Shown piece by piece: positions 24,376 to 36,078 of a stretch of DNA of 64,000 bases. Every line of letters begins with the position of its first letter. Within the stretch, counting starts at the first letter, position 1. A program made the translations under genes and the position numbers. The notes under the pieces were generated by a model. The model was not told the origin of the DNA. It did not search any database and worked only from the letters and a program-made list of their open reading frames with translations. Origin of the DNA: Cheilinus undulatus (taxonomy: Eukaryota; Chordata; Actinopteri; Labriformes; Labridae); contig NC_054872.1 of the NCBI RefSeq assembly GCF_018320785.1, forward strand, positions 22,650,769 to 22,714,768. Direction: 5' to 3'.

Positions 24376-27067
24376 AAATGAATCTCTTCTACACCTGTTC
24401 TTATCAAGACCTTGACAGGAACTGCATGTCTGTATAAAATTCAAATAAAGGACTCTATTTCATAGGGAGGGTCAACACCACCAGGTATGTCAAGAAAACA
24501 GCTGAGGCTCAGTTGCCAGGTGAATTGCATCAGCTAATCAGGCCACATGACTAAAACACATGAATGAAGTCTCCTGTCGTGTACAGTGTTTCTCAACCAT
24601 TTCACCGTGTCATTGTCCAGCTACATGCTGCTTCAGCTTGGACTTGGACATGACCTTGTAATGACAAGTCGGGCTATTGTCATAAATGGCCTTGCAATAA
24701 AACCGGCACTGCCCCCCGAGCCCCTCTCGCGATTTCCGCTTGAGGAAATTGTCTAGTTTGGTTTTAATGCATCTTTCCAGTGTAGTCCAAATAATTAGTT
24801 TGGCACCCATTGGCCACAACTAAAGGAGGGTTACAGAGGAAATAGGTAGGAAAATTGAAGAGTAAATTAACTTTTAAAATGTACTTGTTGCAGTAACATC
24901 TTATGTTGCCCTTATGATGTTATTTATCAGTTGTAAACAATTTAAAAAATATATTATAATTTAAAACCACTTACTGTTAAATACTGTTTGGGAATTTCAA
25001 AGGCTTTTATAAACAAAAGAAAAACAATTTAAATGCCATGTAAAGATGGAAAAAAAACCCTCTGTTACCATTGCTGATTATTGTTGAGATTTTTAACAAA
25101 ATCTAGAGGACTTCTACTAAAAGACATAATTAAAACAATAAAGCAGTTGCAGACTCAGGATGTACGAGTGCTAGGAACAAATGATTAAAATGGCACCTGA
25201 TGTATGAGGTGGGGCACCAGCTCAACAAAGGTTAATATTTAACATGAAACAGTTACAAAACTTCAATAAGCATCAACTTTGTAAATTATGATTACATTTG
25301 CTAGATCTCTGTGAAAACAGATGAGGAACTATGAACTGTTTATTATTATATGTTGATTTCACAGAGATACACAAGGGAGGATTTTAACGAAAATGGATTA
25401 TAGCACCTTATTGCATTTTCTGTACTGTAGGACATGTGTTCTCAGTCCACTGAGAGGGCAGCTTGCCCACCTAAAAGACACCCTGGGGCAAATTCAATCA
25501 CTTATTGTCCGCTGGAAGGACAGCATCATCATGTATTACCCATTTAAAAGACACCCTTGAGAGCACTTTGCCAAATTTTGTCAAAATGGAAAATACCTAA
25601 GTGAGCACTTTGCTAAGTTTTGCTCACTCAGGGTACTTCAGGGTAACCTTATAATAGTTTGGGATTTGTTTTTTTTTTTTGTTTTTTTTTTTTTTTTTTT
25701 GCATTATTTCTCAATTTTGTTTAGTTTTTACTCCTTATTTTTAGCTTAAGTTTTGGTTTTCGTTAGTTTGTTGGTGCTGTTTTTTTTAATGTAGTTTAGT
25801 GTTTATATCTGCAAAAACGCTTTGTTTTAGTTGGGTTTGTTTTTTGTTGTTGTTGTTGTTGTTTTTTTTTTAAGATTAAGTGTCATTTTTAGATTTTTTA
25901 GTAATATGGTATACTTATCAGGGGCAAGAACCAAAAGGGTTCAAACAGGCTACTCTTCACTTTTTATTATATTTGTTCAAATTTGATGTCTGATCACAAC
26001 TCAAGACCGAAAATGAACCATTGTATAAAGCCTTCTTCAATCAAATCAGGCCATTTTACACTCCCAAAACTTGGGTTTTTCAGTCAGTCTGCTGCTGTCA
26101 AAGACTAAATCTAATGAGATTTTTTTGCCTAATTTTATTTTATTTTATTTAAGTCAGTTGTGTAAACACATAATTAAGTTAAGGTAGTGTTTTTAAAGCT
26201 TAGTTTTTATTGACCTTCAGTCATCCATTTGTCCACTCAGGAGGGCACTTTCACTGCCTTTTTTCTGAGTCCACCAGTTAAATAAATGGGAATCCCTTGT
26301 TCATGTCATTTTCTCAACATCAAAAGGTGCTTATGTATTACTTCATAATGCCTAGTATATCAGCATAATTAAGGTGAAAGTTTATAGCTATTCTCTCTTG
26401 GCACAGCAAACTTTTACAATATATCTCTAAAATAAACTGAGCACCTAACCATACTAGAAAGGCATCCAGGAGGTAATTTTGTGTTAACAATGGGCCTAAA
26501 TTGACATAGGAGTGGTGTCCTACTCCCAGCAAAGGTGATAGTCACAAAATTAATGATTACAAATGACTGCACATCTGCCAGCATTCAGAGGGAGATTTGG
26601 GGGTAATCTGCCTAGCTCCAGCAACCTCACTAAAAGTATTTATATGCTGACTAAAATGAAAATACATTTCAGGGATCATAAGTTCATTTTTGATTCGATA
26701 ATTAATGTGCACGAATTCTAGAAACAAGATGCACTGTTGTTAAACTGGCCCATAGAGGTTAACAGTTTAAATGAGGAGATTTAAAGGACAACCATTTTTG
26801 GTTGTGACTGAAAAATAAATGGACAACAGACTATATGAATGGGTTAAGAGGGGGAATAAAGAATTGTGCAACTCTCTTAATAGTATTTGGTTTGACAAAT
26901 TACACTGTCATTTTTGTTCAAGTTTGAGGTTAAAACCACAGTTCAAGAAGTCAGTGCGACATCTTGTGGCATTTTGGGTAAATTGCAGCTCTACTCCCAT
27001 GCACACCATTTTTTTGGAAAGACAAGTTAAATGACACACAACTTTAATCATTCATATTTTCAATCCC
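24376..27067. other. Intergenic region between tnfrsf6b and carmil1
   Basis: No gene seen. It holds a poly-T tract (25668-25700), a TTG microsatellite (25845-25863) and further T-rich DNA to about 26150. The segment near 24580-24840 has a hAT-like CAGTGTTTCTCAACC motif but no matching end. Confidence 0.45.
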
Positions 27068-27073
27068 TTTATT
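27068..27073 (-). terminator. Candidate polyadenylation signal of tnfrsf6b
   Basis: TTTATT on the plus strand is AATAAA on the minus strand, about 180 bases past the tnfrsf6b stop codon (27253). It is the nearest canonical hexamer seen downstream, giving a short 3' UTR. Confidence 0.55.
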
Positions 27074-27252
27074 TTTGGTAGAACTTAATTTATTCTCTTG
27101 AAAGTTTTCCAATGAATTTAATTTAACAAAAAAAAGTTAAGATTCCTATTAAATTATTTCAGAAATACTTGTTTTCAGTTGAGCGAGGTGTCAAATAAAC
27201 AAAAGAGGTAGCCTGTCTGTCACTTTGACTTTGTTAAAAAATGTGTAAAGCA

Positions 27253-27466
27253 TCAGAGAGATAAATGGCAGTTTGGACTCTGCTGCTTTATCTCATTCAG
27301 TCTTGTCTCCAGTTTTTCCAGCAGACTGGTGAGCTGTACAGCTCTGAGCATCCCTGGCAGCTGCCTCAGCTGTTCGTGTGTGGCCTCTGCCAGCCACGCT
27401 CGGATGTTATCCATGAGATGACTTCTGTGCCGGGGCCGCCTCTCTTCTGCTGACCTGAGAATGTAC
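27253..27466 (-). CDS. tnfrsf6b: tnfrsf6b exon 5 (C-terminal tail and stop)
   Basis: A 214-base terminal coding part after acceptor CCACAG|GTACAT. It encodes RYILRSAEERRPRHR, then the helix around RAWLAEATHEQLRQLPG and LTSLLEKLETRL, and ends SPNCHLSL and TGA. The basic patch RRPRHRSH could bind heparan sulphate, as the DcR3 tail does in mammals; that is inference. Confidence 0.88.
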
Positions 27467-30400
27467 CTGTGGGAGATCATTCTTATTAAGTACATAAAGA
27501 ATTGACTAGACAGGCGAAGAGAGAGAATCCAAAAGTGCAGACTCACCTGGACACAAATTTCCTAATTTTGGGGATGGGCATCTTGTGCGTGGTGAGGAAA
27601 CCTTGGAAAAATGTCCTGAGCGTCTCACCTGAGAAACAAAGATGTGCACTATGTTAAAACTGAAACAACAATATTTAATTTTAGTCTGTAAATTTTATGA
27701 AATTGATTGCAAGGGAGGTAAGAAAAAAGTAGGTTCAAACCTTCGTTTTCAAGTCCCTCGCATGTGCCGCACACCGTGTCATGGTACACAGTACCAGGCA
27801 CCAACACTATCTGTCCGCTGGCACACGTCTGATGATTTATACATGTCTCCAGTGCAGAGGAAGAGTTGGAGAAGGTGCCCTCTGTGCATCGTGCACAATT
27901 TGTGTTTGTACGTGAAGTACCTGCACAAAAAAGAGAGCACAATGTAAGACTTAACATTAAAAGGTTAATAAAAACATGACTTGTATTCACTTAAAAAACC
28001 AAAACAGCTATTTCACCACTATTCTTCTGAACGGAAAGAACACTGTTTTAGCTTTAAAGGGTACTTCATCACTTGAGTATTTTTGGTCACTGTTCTCAAA
28101 TTATTTGACAACCATCCCTCAATCTGCATAGCTTTCCCAGAATGCCTTTGGGCATTAGACACTATTGCACCATGAGTGAAGCTCCCCTCTTAGTTAGACA
28201 AGTCCCACCTGTAAGGACCAACTTTAATATAGCAAAAGTAATACAATAAACTCTAATATAGAGAGCTGTATAGATCAAAATACACATTAGTCTTTGATTA
28301 ACAAAGGTAATCAAATTAGATAGGTGTGAGTGTCTTAACTAAGCACGATATAAAGATACAAAAGACATATGGGAAAACTGTAGTGGATGAGAAATATGCA
28401 CATCATCTGTCCTGATTTGAGTCAGTCAAAACATTTTTTTCCACTACTTCGAAACTATGACGTAATCAGGCACGAGAAAAATTTTGAGTAACTTGTTCAG
28501 CTTTACAGTGAAGATTTGGGATGATTAATGAATTAAAGTGCACCTTTTTGTAGTTTCCCCGGTCATTTTTACTTTAAATCCCAACTTTTACTAAACATTT
28601 TTCTTACTGCTTCCTTCAAATCTTTAGATGACGTTAATAATGTTATCGCGTTGTAGAAACATTTAATCAAGTCAATACTATCTCTCCCTTATTTCCTACC
28701 TTTGGTGTTCACGCCGTGTCCGGGCCCGCACTCCGTGTGTCTGACACATATGTCATGCGTCCAGTAGAAGCCCTCTTTGCACCGGCAGACCCGGTCACTG
28801 ACGTTCGTGCACTCCTTCTCCACCTCCATGTTTCCGAGGCAGAAGGTGCTGCAGTACAGACACCTGCTTAGGTAGTTCCACAGCTCGGTGTAATGGTTGT
28901 TTCTGCACGGCTCACACTTGGTTGGCGTGGTGGCGGTGCAGTGCGCAGACATGTGCGTGCCAGGTGGGCACATGGTGCAGAGGAGGGTCTCCCCGGAATG
29001 CGGATCGTGGCGCTCATAGGTGGGATCAGACTCACAAAGGGAGACGGCAGTGAAGAGAAGCAGCGCAGGTAAGATCTGCTGTGGAGAGCACACAGAGGCG
29101 GTTATAGCCTTGGGGTTTTTACATCTACTACTTCCTTTTACATCTAATTGGATGAATGGTGACGACATTTGTCAGCAACTAGGTCTGTAGTATTCTGTAA
29201 GGATAACCGCACGAGCATCCCAACTGCAGTGGAAAAAACAGAATGTCACTTCAACAGAGGAAAGATGGAATTTGAAAATGAGCTAAAGGTCCTATGAGGA
29301 TATTTTTTAGATGATAAAACAAACTTGAGATTTATTTTGATGCCTATATGTCCCCTTAGAGGGAAGACTGATATGTATTCTTAGGCAATTTGAAAGCTTG
29401 GCAAATCTGCTGTGGTGGGTTAGGTGTCAGAAAAAGTGAGTTACAGCAGCCTGAGCAACCTTTTTAACACTTTCCATGGCAAAGATTCATAGTTAGTGAC
29501 GTGACTGACTGTGAAAAACAACCATATGACATTTTTCAACAAAATACTGCTAAAAAGTTGAAATGATAAAAAAGAAAAGTTCAAATTTGTCCATAGAAAT
29601 AATCTAAACCAACAGTAATTAAAAGTTACTCACAGGAGCCTTAACTCTGTAAAAGGATGAAAACTGTCTCAGATTTCAAATGTGTTCTTTATAACTTTGT
29701 CAGTAACAGTTTAAACAGACACATGCATATGGCTCCTAATTAATTTAGATTTTCCAGTGTTAGTGTAATTTTTTCCATACATTATCTGTTATCTAATAAT
29801 AGTGGATACTGAGGGTAGTTTTGCTTAATTATTATTACACTACCTGCAGCAAAACAAAACAAACAAACAAAAAAATCTTAGAGATCCCTTCAGGTGTTGG
29901 GAAACAGTATTTCCTCTCCAGTGTGATATTGGTTTACCTTTCACCAGACCTAATTTACCTCCTTTAAAGCTCCTTTTAGGAGAATAGCTAGTCATAAAAT
30001 ACACTGAAATTAATCATGATGCCTTGTAATAAGCTACAAAAGCAAACAAGACCATCAGTGACTATACTGATTATTTCTGTGTAGTTGTTTTTAAAGCCCA
30101 TTATCTCTGTCACCGAGTCAGTTTCAACAACAAAATCCAAAATGCATTTTTACATTTTCCTTGAAAGATATGCATGATAAATAATATGCTTTACTGTTAA
30201 AAGAACACTGGATGTGATTATTCATCAGAGAACACAATTTGCTCATTTACAGTATGAGTTCACCTAAATTATTAGGGGGAACTTTTGTCCACAGGGGACG
30301 ACAAAATCAACCCTAAGCAAAAGTTCTTCTCACAAGCTTTAATGAATCCTCAGTGTCCACCAAAAGACTTTAATATTCCAGGCTGATATTATGACTTGCA

Positions 30401-31006
30401 GCCAAAGAAAGCTCTTTGAAAGATTACCAGGACTTTACATTGAAAAGGTTCACTTGAAGTGTTAATTTAGATTTAAATAAGACAAAGAAGGATCTGGCAA
30501 CTGTACAACAGCATCCTAAATAACTCCATGATTATATAGAAGCAATAAATTTAAAGAAAAATTCCCAATACAATTAAAGCCATATTTCTCAAACCAAACC
30601 ACTTATAGTGCTTACACTCACATCCATTAGACATCAGTTATTATTATTTTCCATTTGAATTGCATTTATTAGAATTTCTTCTGAATATTCTTTTTCAGCA
30701 TATTAAATAATAAGCAATGTAACTCTAGAAATTAAATTAAAAATATAAAGTAAACAAACTGATGGGAAACAAATACTATAGGATTTAAGGGATAAAAGAA
30801 GGCAAAACCACATCGCAGGAGGCAAAAATAAAATGCAGCTAAAACAGATTAATAAAGGAGATAGTTATGGATATATTTAAAGGCTAAATAGGCTGACAAA
30901 AAATACTAGAGCATGCCTGCCTCTACAACAGTAAAATATTTGTTGTCCACTTAATCCCTCACAAAGCATCACCTTCAAAAATACTCACCATGCTGATGGT
31001 ATGCAT
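27253..31006 (-). CDS. tnfrsf6b: Decoy receptor 3-like secreted TNF receptor (TNFRSF6B), complete, 5 exons
   Basis: Coding parts are complement(27253..27466, 27547..27628, 27741..27920, 28700..29078, 30989..31006): 873 bases, 290 codons plus TGA. Human DcR3 has 300. Residues 1-23 form a signal peptide (MHTISMQILPALLLFTAVSL core). Cysteine-rich TNFR modules fill about residues 40-190, with CPPGTH, NHYTELWNYLSRCLYC (compare HYTQFWNYLERCRYC in DcR3), CRCKEGFYW and CARCTEGTFSNSSSALETC. The tail (about 195-290) is helical, with RAWLAEATHEQLRQLPGML resembling the DcR3 C-terminus. No transmembrane segment or cytoplasmic death domain exists, so a secreted decoy is expected; by family knowledge the ligands are FasL, LIGHT and TL1A. 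N-glycosylation sequons are NVS and NSS. All splice sites are GT-AG and phases agree. It lies directly downstream of tnfrsf11b on the same strand. Confidence 0.9.
27547..27628 (-). CDS. tnfrsf6b: tnfrsf6b exon 4 (start of helical tail)
   Basis: An 82-bp exon between acceptor TTCTCAG|GTGAGA and donor TCCAG|GTGAGT. It encodes ETLRTFFQGFLTTHKM and PIPKIRKFVS. It is too short to stand out as an open frame and was placed by phase. It aligns in character with the DcR3 segment after the last cysteine module. Confidence 0.8.
27741..27920 (-). CDS. tnfrsf6b: tnfrsf6b exon 3 (CRD3-CRD4)
   Basis: A 180-bp exon (phase 1 at both ends) from acceptor GTGCAG|GTACTT to donor CGAAG|GTTTGA. It encodes GTSRTNTNCARCTEGTF and the CRD4 region ending CGTCEGLENE. 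The donor GTTTGA is weaker than consensus but is the only one that keeps the frame to exon 4. Confidence 0.85.
28700..29078 (-). CDS. tnfrsf6b: tnfrsf6b exon 2 (signal peptide end, CRD1-CRD3 start)
   Basis: A 379-bp exon running from acceptor CCACAG|CAGATC to donor AAAG|GTAGGA, encoding residues 7-132 and the first base of 133. It is an uninterrupted exon for CRD1, CRD2 and the start of CRD3, as in the remembered mammalian OPG/DcR3 gene structure. Confidence 0.9.
30989..31006 (-). CDS. tnfrsf6b: tnfrsf6b exon 1 (coding part)
   Basis: Six codons, MHTISM, between the ATG at 31006 and donor ATG|GTGAGT. The start is chosen because it supplies the first part of a signal peptide in phase with exon 2 and sits about 50 bases below a TATA box. 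Inside exon 2's open frame an upstream Met (29168) exists, but it would require reading through a good acceptor site. Confidence 0.75.
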
Positions 31007-31051
31007 GTCGTGGCTTCAGCTGAAGAGGACTTGTCAGAGCTATCAGCTTCA

Positions 31052-31059
31052 TTTATATA
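31052..31059 (-). promoter_or_regulatory. TATA box of tnfrsf6b
   Basis: TATATAAA on the minus strand, 46 bases upstream of the exon 1 ATG. With usual spacing, transcription would start near 31027, leaving a 5' UTR of about 20 bases. A TATA promoter contrasts with the CpG-type promoter of carmil1 and fits an inducible gene. There is no experimental support in the sequence itself. Confidence 0.6.
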
Positions 31060-32120
31060 GTACACCATGGTTCCCTGTGCGTGGGTGTATGTACTTTCTT
31101 GAATAATGAGTTGTAAAATCTCGAAAAGGTCAAACCACTTCCACTCTTAGCTAAATTTGACATGACAGAAATGAAGGTTATAGTAAAAAACAGTTTGTGA
31201 CATAGAGTCAAAGCTTTTCTCTTAATTCTTGTCTCTGAGAAGAAATTGATTTCCACTTGCTTCTCTTTTACCAGAATTTATTAAGAGATCATCACATTTG
31301 ACACTCATATTTCCACCGACAGGTGGAAACTGTACACCTGCAAAACATGCCTATTTTACTCTGTGTCTCCTTACATTGCCTGCTCTGCTGTCCTCGTTGA
31401 GTGAAGAGAAGACTTTTAAGACACAAGTTTGAAATAATCACCTTATAATGTAATGCCTGTTTAAAATATCCCTGCTGTGGGTGATGAAAGCCTACTGGTT
31501 AAAATTAAAGGTCCAATTTAAGGATTAAAGCTGAATCAGACTTTGACAGATTATTATCTTGAGAAAAATATTTGATAAATGGAAATCCACAAGTTAAAAT
31601 ATCATGAAAACTTCTTAAAATATATAAACAACAGTTTATTGTTACAAATGAATTGTTTAATAGTAGACCAAAACTGAGTAAGCCCTTTAAATTTCCAATA
31701 GTTTCAACTAACATGTAATGTTGAAGCTCATGACTCGAAGGTTTTGAAATAGTTAAACTTACCAACAAGGATGAAAATATCTGTATTTGCACAATCCTGT
31801 CAAAGACATCATGTTAAAATTTCCTCGGAACCTCTTAAGGTGTTGAAACAGCCTCAAATATGTGTCAGCATGCCCATAAGCTACTTCTCTTCTTTCATAT
31901 GTGGCAATAGACAGTGAGGGACTGAATCTTGAGTACGGTATTTCGATACTCCTGTTAAACTGGAGGAGATGCATCACCAGTCATCTCTTCCTCCCTTTCC
32001 AAGGAAGTTAAACTAAAAAACAGTAGTGATACTTGGCAATACAATAATTAGAATTAACATACCCTATTAGCAATGCCAGGAACAAGACAGTAACCTGTGA
32101 GGGTTCTCAGCAGAGATGCA
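31060..32120. other. Upstream region of tnfrsf6b, no gene seen
   Basis: Non-coding DNA between the tnfrsf6b promoter and the CAAGTC-rich repeat. A RUNX-like core (AACCAC, about 31133) lies about 75 bases above the TATA box, but such short matches are common by chance. Confidence 0.35.
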
Positions 32121-32226
32121 CACAAGTCATTTTTTGCAAGTCCAAGTCAAGTATCAAGTCTTTTGGCACAAGTCCAAGCCAAGTCTCAAGTCTTTGGTCA
32201 TGAGTTCAAGTCAAGTCTCAAGTCTC
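32121..32226 (+). repeat. CAAGTC-rich minisatellite
   Basis: Irregular tandem units of the type CAAGTCAAGTCTCAAGTC and CAAGTCCAAG, roughly five to six units, diverged from one another. Simple repeat; no protein suggested. Confidence 0.7.
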
Positions 32227-32362
32227 CGATGGTTGTAATGAGCATTCTGCCTCTGACGTCCAGCCTGCTTAGACCACTGCATTTTTCTGTACTGCAGCAG
32301 GGTGGGGCATTGTCTGTGGCCAGCTTGCCATGGTGTGCACACGTTTACACTTACATATGAAC

Positions 32363-32440
32363 AGGGCTTGACATTAACTTTTTTTCACACCAGCCAATGT
32401 GACTAATGACTACTAGCCACCCAGCATTTCACTAGCCACA
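32363..32440 (+). mobile_element. hAT-like element, left end only
   Basis: CAGGGCTTGACATTAACTTT followed by CACCAGCCAATGTGACTA and ACTAGCCAC repeats has the look of a fish hAT-type terminal region. I did not find the inverted partner to the right, so the element is truncated or its other end is unrecognisable. Confidence 0.4.
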
Positions 32441-33054
32441 GTTCTGTTGTTGGGTATGTATGTGCTATATATTGTACCTCTGCTATAAGATCCCTCATCA
32501 ACAAGATCAATATCAGCCCTCCTCTTAATAAAGCTCCTATCTGTGTACATATGAAACACTACAGAGACATGAGTCACTGATAGAGACAGACACTGAGACA
32601 TTGGAGATTAAATGTTCTTGTTATTTGTCAGATATATTTTTTTAGTGGTAGTAATTTTATACAAACACAAAAACACTAAGTGTTAATGAACTGTTTATTC
32701 TGAAATAAAATAAAAACTCAATGAGCATTTGTAATTCTCACTCAGACAGATCTTCAACAGAGTATGCTGAGTATTTCTCCATTCTCCTTAAGAAACTTCT
32801 GTCATCATTTATGGTATAAATTTCTTTATATGGGTAAAATCAAGCTAAGTTGTACTTTATTCAGCTGAAATCTCCTGGACTCCTTAGTTACTAATTTATC
32901 TGTTACAGCCTCGTATCTGTCTCTGTTTCTTGCTGCCTCCATGAACCGTATTTAAAGTTTTAATGTTCCTGTCGTCTTTTATGTCCGTTCATTATCAATA
33001 AGCGACAATGCAGAGATTCCAACATTAATTTGTTCCCTATAATCCTTTTAATAT

Positions 33055-33407
33055 TGTAGCGTCCCAATGAGACGAGTGCTTGAAGAATAGGCGAAAATAA
33101 GTTTTCCAACCGTGCATTTATTGAACAACTGCACAAAAATGATCACTGTCGGCCGTGACCACGCCAAAACAAAGAATGCTAACCGCTAGCTCCTGTGCTC
33201 TCATTTCTGCTCAGTCCTTGCCCTCTCCAGCTACCCACAGTCCAGCTAGGCCTCAGTCGCCACTCCCCCCCAGCCCTTTCCTACCAGTAACAGTCCTGGC
33301 TGCACAAAACAATAAACAGCATTAGAAACAGAACAGAAAAGGAGAATTCACAGAACTTGCATGTTTCTAAATAAATTACAACACAAACATTATAACAGGT
33401 CGCTACA
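33055..33407. mobile_element. Candidate solo LTR
   Basis: A 353-bp unit starts TGTAGCG and ends CGCTACA, giving the TG...CA ends with a 7-bp inverted repeat expected of retroelement LTRs. It is flanked by ATAT on both sides (33051-33054 and 33408-33411), a possible 4-bp duplication, though low-complexity. An AATAAA lies inside (33309). The interior is more GC-rich than the flanks. No internal retroelement genes are adjacent. A MITE with short inverted repeats is the alternative. Confidence 0.5.
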
Positions 33408-33411
33408 ATAT

Positions 33412-35009
33412 TAAGGATATATTAACCAAATCATATTTTGACATAACGCACAACCACAGCTCACGTGAGCAACACAGAGACACACACAGCTGAAGCGCAC
33501 ATACAAACAGTGCTGACGCTGATCCTCCATGGTCAGAGGAGCTTTAATGCAGGAGAAAAGAGTTTAGGTGTTCTGAAACTTTTGCCCTCAACAGACTAAA
33601 GTCTGAAGTCTGACGTCTGCCGACATGTTAGCGTGCGTTTCAGAGTAGGTGTGTGCATGAGCGTTGCGTTTGTGTGTCATATGCAGCATGAATGAAGATG
33701 AGGAAGAGAGGAGAGCGGCTAATGGTGCTGTGTAAAAGACGCACGAACCGTCAAACATAAGGGGAGGAAAGGTGCAAAAAATAACATGGGGACAAGAGAT
33801 CATGATGGAAATATTAAAAATTACTTACTCAGATTACTTATTTGATGTAAAAATAAAGATGGATCATCATTAGCTTGATGCTAGCATACAATGGAAAATA
33901 CTATTCACAAGCTTACCAATTCAGTGCAATATTTTCAACTGAGGAACCTATTTTTACTCAATGTACAGTATTTAACAAATAATATGTCATATAAACAGAG
34001 GCATGCTTTTCCTCAACTCTGATGAAACAAACTTAAAAAACTGCTGACAGTAAAGCTAGTCCGGTCTGCTGCTCTGATTCATGTTTTCGTAGCGTCAATA
34101 CTCTGATGTTATGATGCTGCATGTCTTATGGCCAGGTCAGACTGCCAGAATTTCACCAGATATTGATTGGATTATGTCATCGCTGTCCACAGTCAAATGT
34201 TGAGCCTGTCTGTTAATGTCAGGAATGATAAACTCTGTTGACTAATCAATGATGAAACCAGGAAGCTTCAAGACCCAAGACTGGCATGTCAGAACTATGT
34301 CTTGCATCTTCTGTCTAGTTTGACACTCTGACCTGATGTTAACATTGCTTATCCTGATGCTGACCAATAGGATAGCATTCTGTTCACATATAGGGAAACT
34401 AGCATACATAATGGTAATTGGCTCGGCTAACTGAACTGTTATTGACACATTATCACATTTGAAGAAAAACCAGATATTGTCCTCTGCCTGTGACACAGGG
34501 ATAAGGCCATAGTAATTTCCTTTTTGTTGTTTTCTTCTTTCAGAGCATGAGGCTACTACCATCACATAGTGATTCTGTTGTAACCATAATCTTGACCTGC
34601 CTCCCAGACGACCTATTAATGATCACGAAGACAGCAGATAACATCACAGCAACGGTATATAATTGCTACGGTCTCCAACCATGACCAAACCTTTAAAGAC
34701 TGTGAGTTTTAACTCTCTTTTTCAATGTGGCAGAAAACACGATAATGCACACAGACCACCTGTCCTACTTTCATGGATAAGTGCAAGATAGGGTTTAGTT
34801 ACAGAGTCTTTCATATTACAGGTTGTCATCCTTACCAGTTGCCCTCCTGTAAAGACCAAAAGCTGGCTACACTACCTACTTGGCAATTACACATAGCAGG
34901 TTAGTATCTGATAGTGACACAGTAAATGTAATGCCAGATATGATGACAAATGTAACAACAGAATAAGTCTGTAATAACAAAATCCCCAAGATCCTGCCTT
35001 AAAAAATGT
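33412..35009. other. Intergenic stretch, no gene seen
   Basis: AT-rich, non-coding. No exon or repeat with clear ends was recognised. Confidence 0.4.
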
Positions 35010-35177
35010 GCCTTTAAGAGAGCAGATGACCTAGCAGTTAGGTCACGCCTCATGGGTGGCCCAGGTTCAAGTCTGGGATGTAGCTCCTTTCCCACTTGTC
35101 TCTTGTCTGTCATCCCTGTTTCCAACTCTATCTACAGTTGTCCTCCCTGAAATAAATTCATAAAAAGCCCAAAAATA
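35010..35177 (+). mobile_element. tRNA-derived SINE (older copy)
   Basis: It has the same architecture as the SINE at 16251: an A-box-like ATGACCTAGCAGTTAGG at about 35026, a B-box GGTTCAAGTCTGG at about 35063, then a body with CATCCCTGTTTCCAACTCTA matching CTCCCTGTTTCCGACTCTA in the other copy. It ends with AAAGCCCAAAAATA. It is more diverged and no clean target duplication was found. Confidence 0.75.
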
Positions 35178-35701
35178 GGTCTAATCAGATAAAGACGGAG
35201 TATGTGGTTATCTCTAACATCCACATTAGGTTTAGTAGAAAGGTTTAATTAAACAAAGACAGAGTACTTATCTTTTTAAGGTTTGCCGGGTCAGAGGTGT
35301 ATCAGTGCATCAGTGACTGAAGCCCAGAATGCCTACCCTTATCAGGGATTGGTATCCCCACCAAGGATCCACTTTAAAGTAAAAATGTAAAATAATAGAT
35401 GAGTGCCCATCAGAAGAACTGAAAAAGCTCAGTTACACCAAAAAGGAAGCGGCATCACAGCTCTAAAGGTTGGTAAATTAAAAACAACTCTTGAAAATAA
35501 AATGAAATACACCCCCAAAAAATTTGACCTACCCAGAAATTTTCTAGCCCTCATCGTCATTTATCCCGGACGAGCCCCCAAATTGTCACATTCCCTGAGG
35601 CTACTAGAGAATGAGGGGAATAACAATTAAATTAACACCAAGAATAAAGAGGGAGAGTAGAAAAATCCGTAATACAAGTGAAGGTTAATTACAACACGTC
35701 C

Positions 35702-36078
35702 TGTGACGGCCTGCCCTATGCCTATGAGTTTGGTTGGTTTGGTTTCATGGTTTAGCAGCCAATAGGCAGAGTCAGAAGCACCATCAGTGGATTGAGCAGC
35801 TATGTACACCTGTGTTAATCAGGCCTCAGCTTATTTAAGTAGCTTCCACTCTTAACATCTCTCTCTCCTCTCTCCCTCCCAGGCCTCCACCAGCTGGTTG
35901 GGTTTTGTTTGCACTCGACAACACTCCACACACATCCATACATCGCTTCACAACTGATCTTACAGACATACATAAATATGATTTTCTTAACTCTAATTGT
36001 AATAAATTAACTTCTTTTTAAACTTGTGTCATGTATGACTCCCCTTCTTTGTCACCTACTCTGAGCCACTTCGTGACA
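35702..36078 (+). mobile_element. Candidate solo LTR
   Basis: A 377-bp unit begins TGTGACGGC and ends TTCGTGACA, with TG...CA ends. Inside are a TATTTAAG box (about 35831), a pyrimidine-rich tract and AATAAA (about 36001), in the order expected for an LTR promoter and polyadenylation signal on the plus strand. Flanks gtcc and gtct differ at one of four bases, so the duplication is weak. No internal genes are present. Confidence 0.5.

Noticed and set aside
24580..24840. hAT element suggested by CAGTGTTTCTCAACC
   Set aside because: No inverted partner or target duplication could be found; the motif alone is too short.
28689..29168. Start of tnfrsf6b at the Met at 29168 within the extended open frame
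   Set aside because: The segment before QILPALLL is not signal-peptide-like and would read through a good acceptor (CTCCACAG). The six-codon exon at 30989-31006 gives a proper signal peptide.
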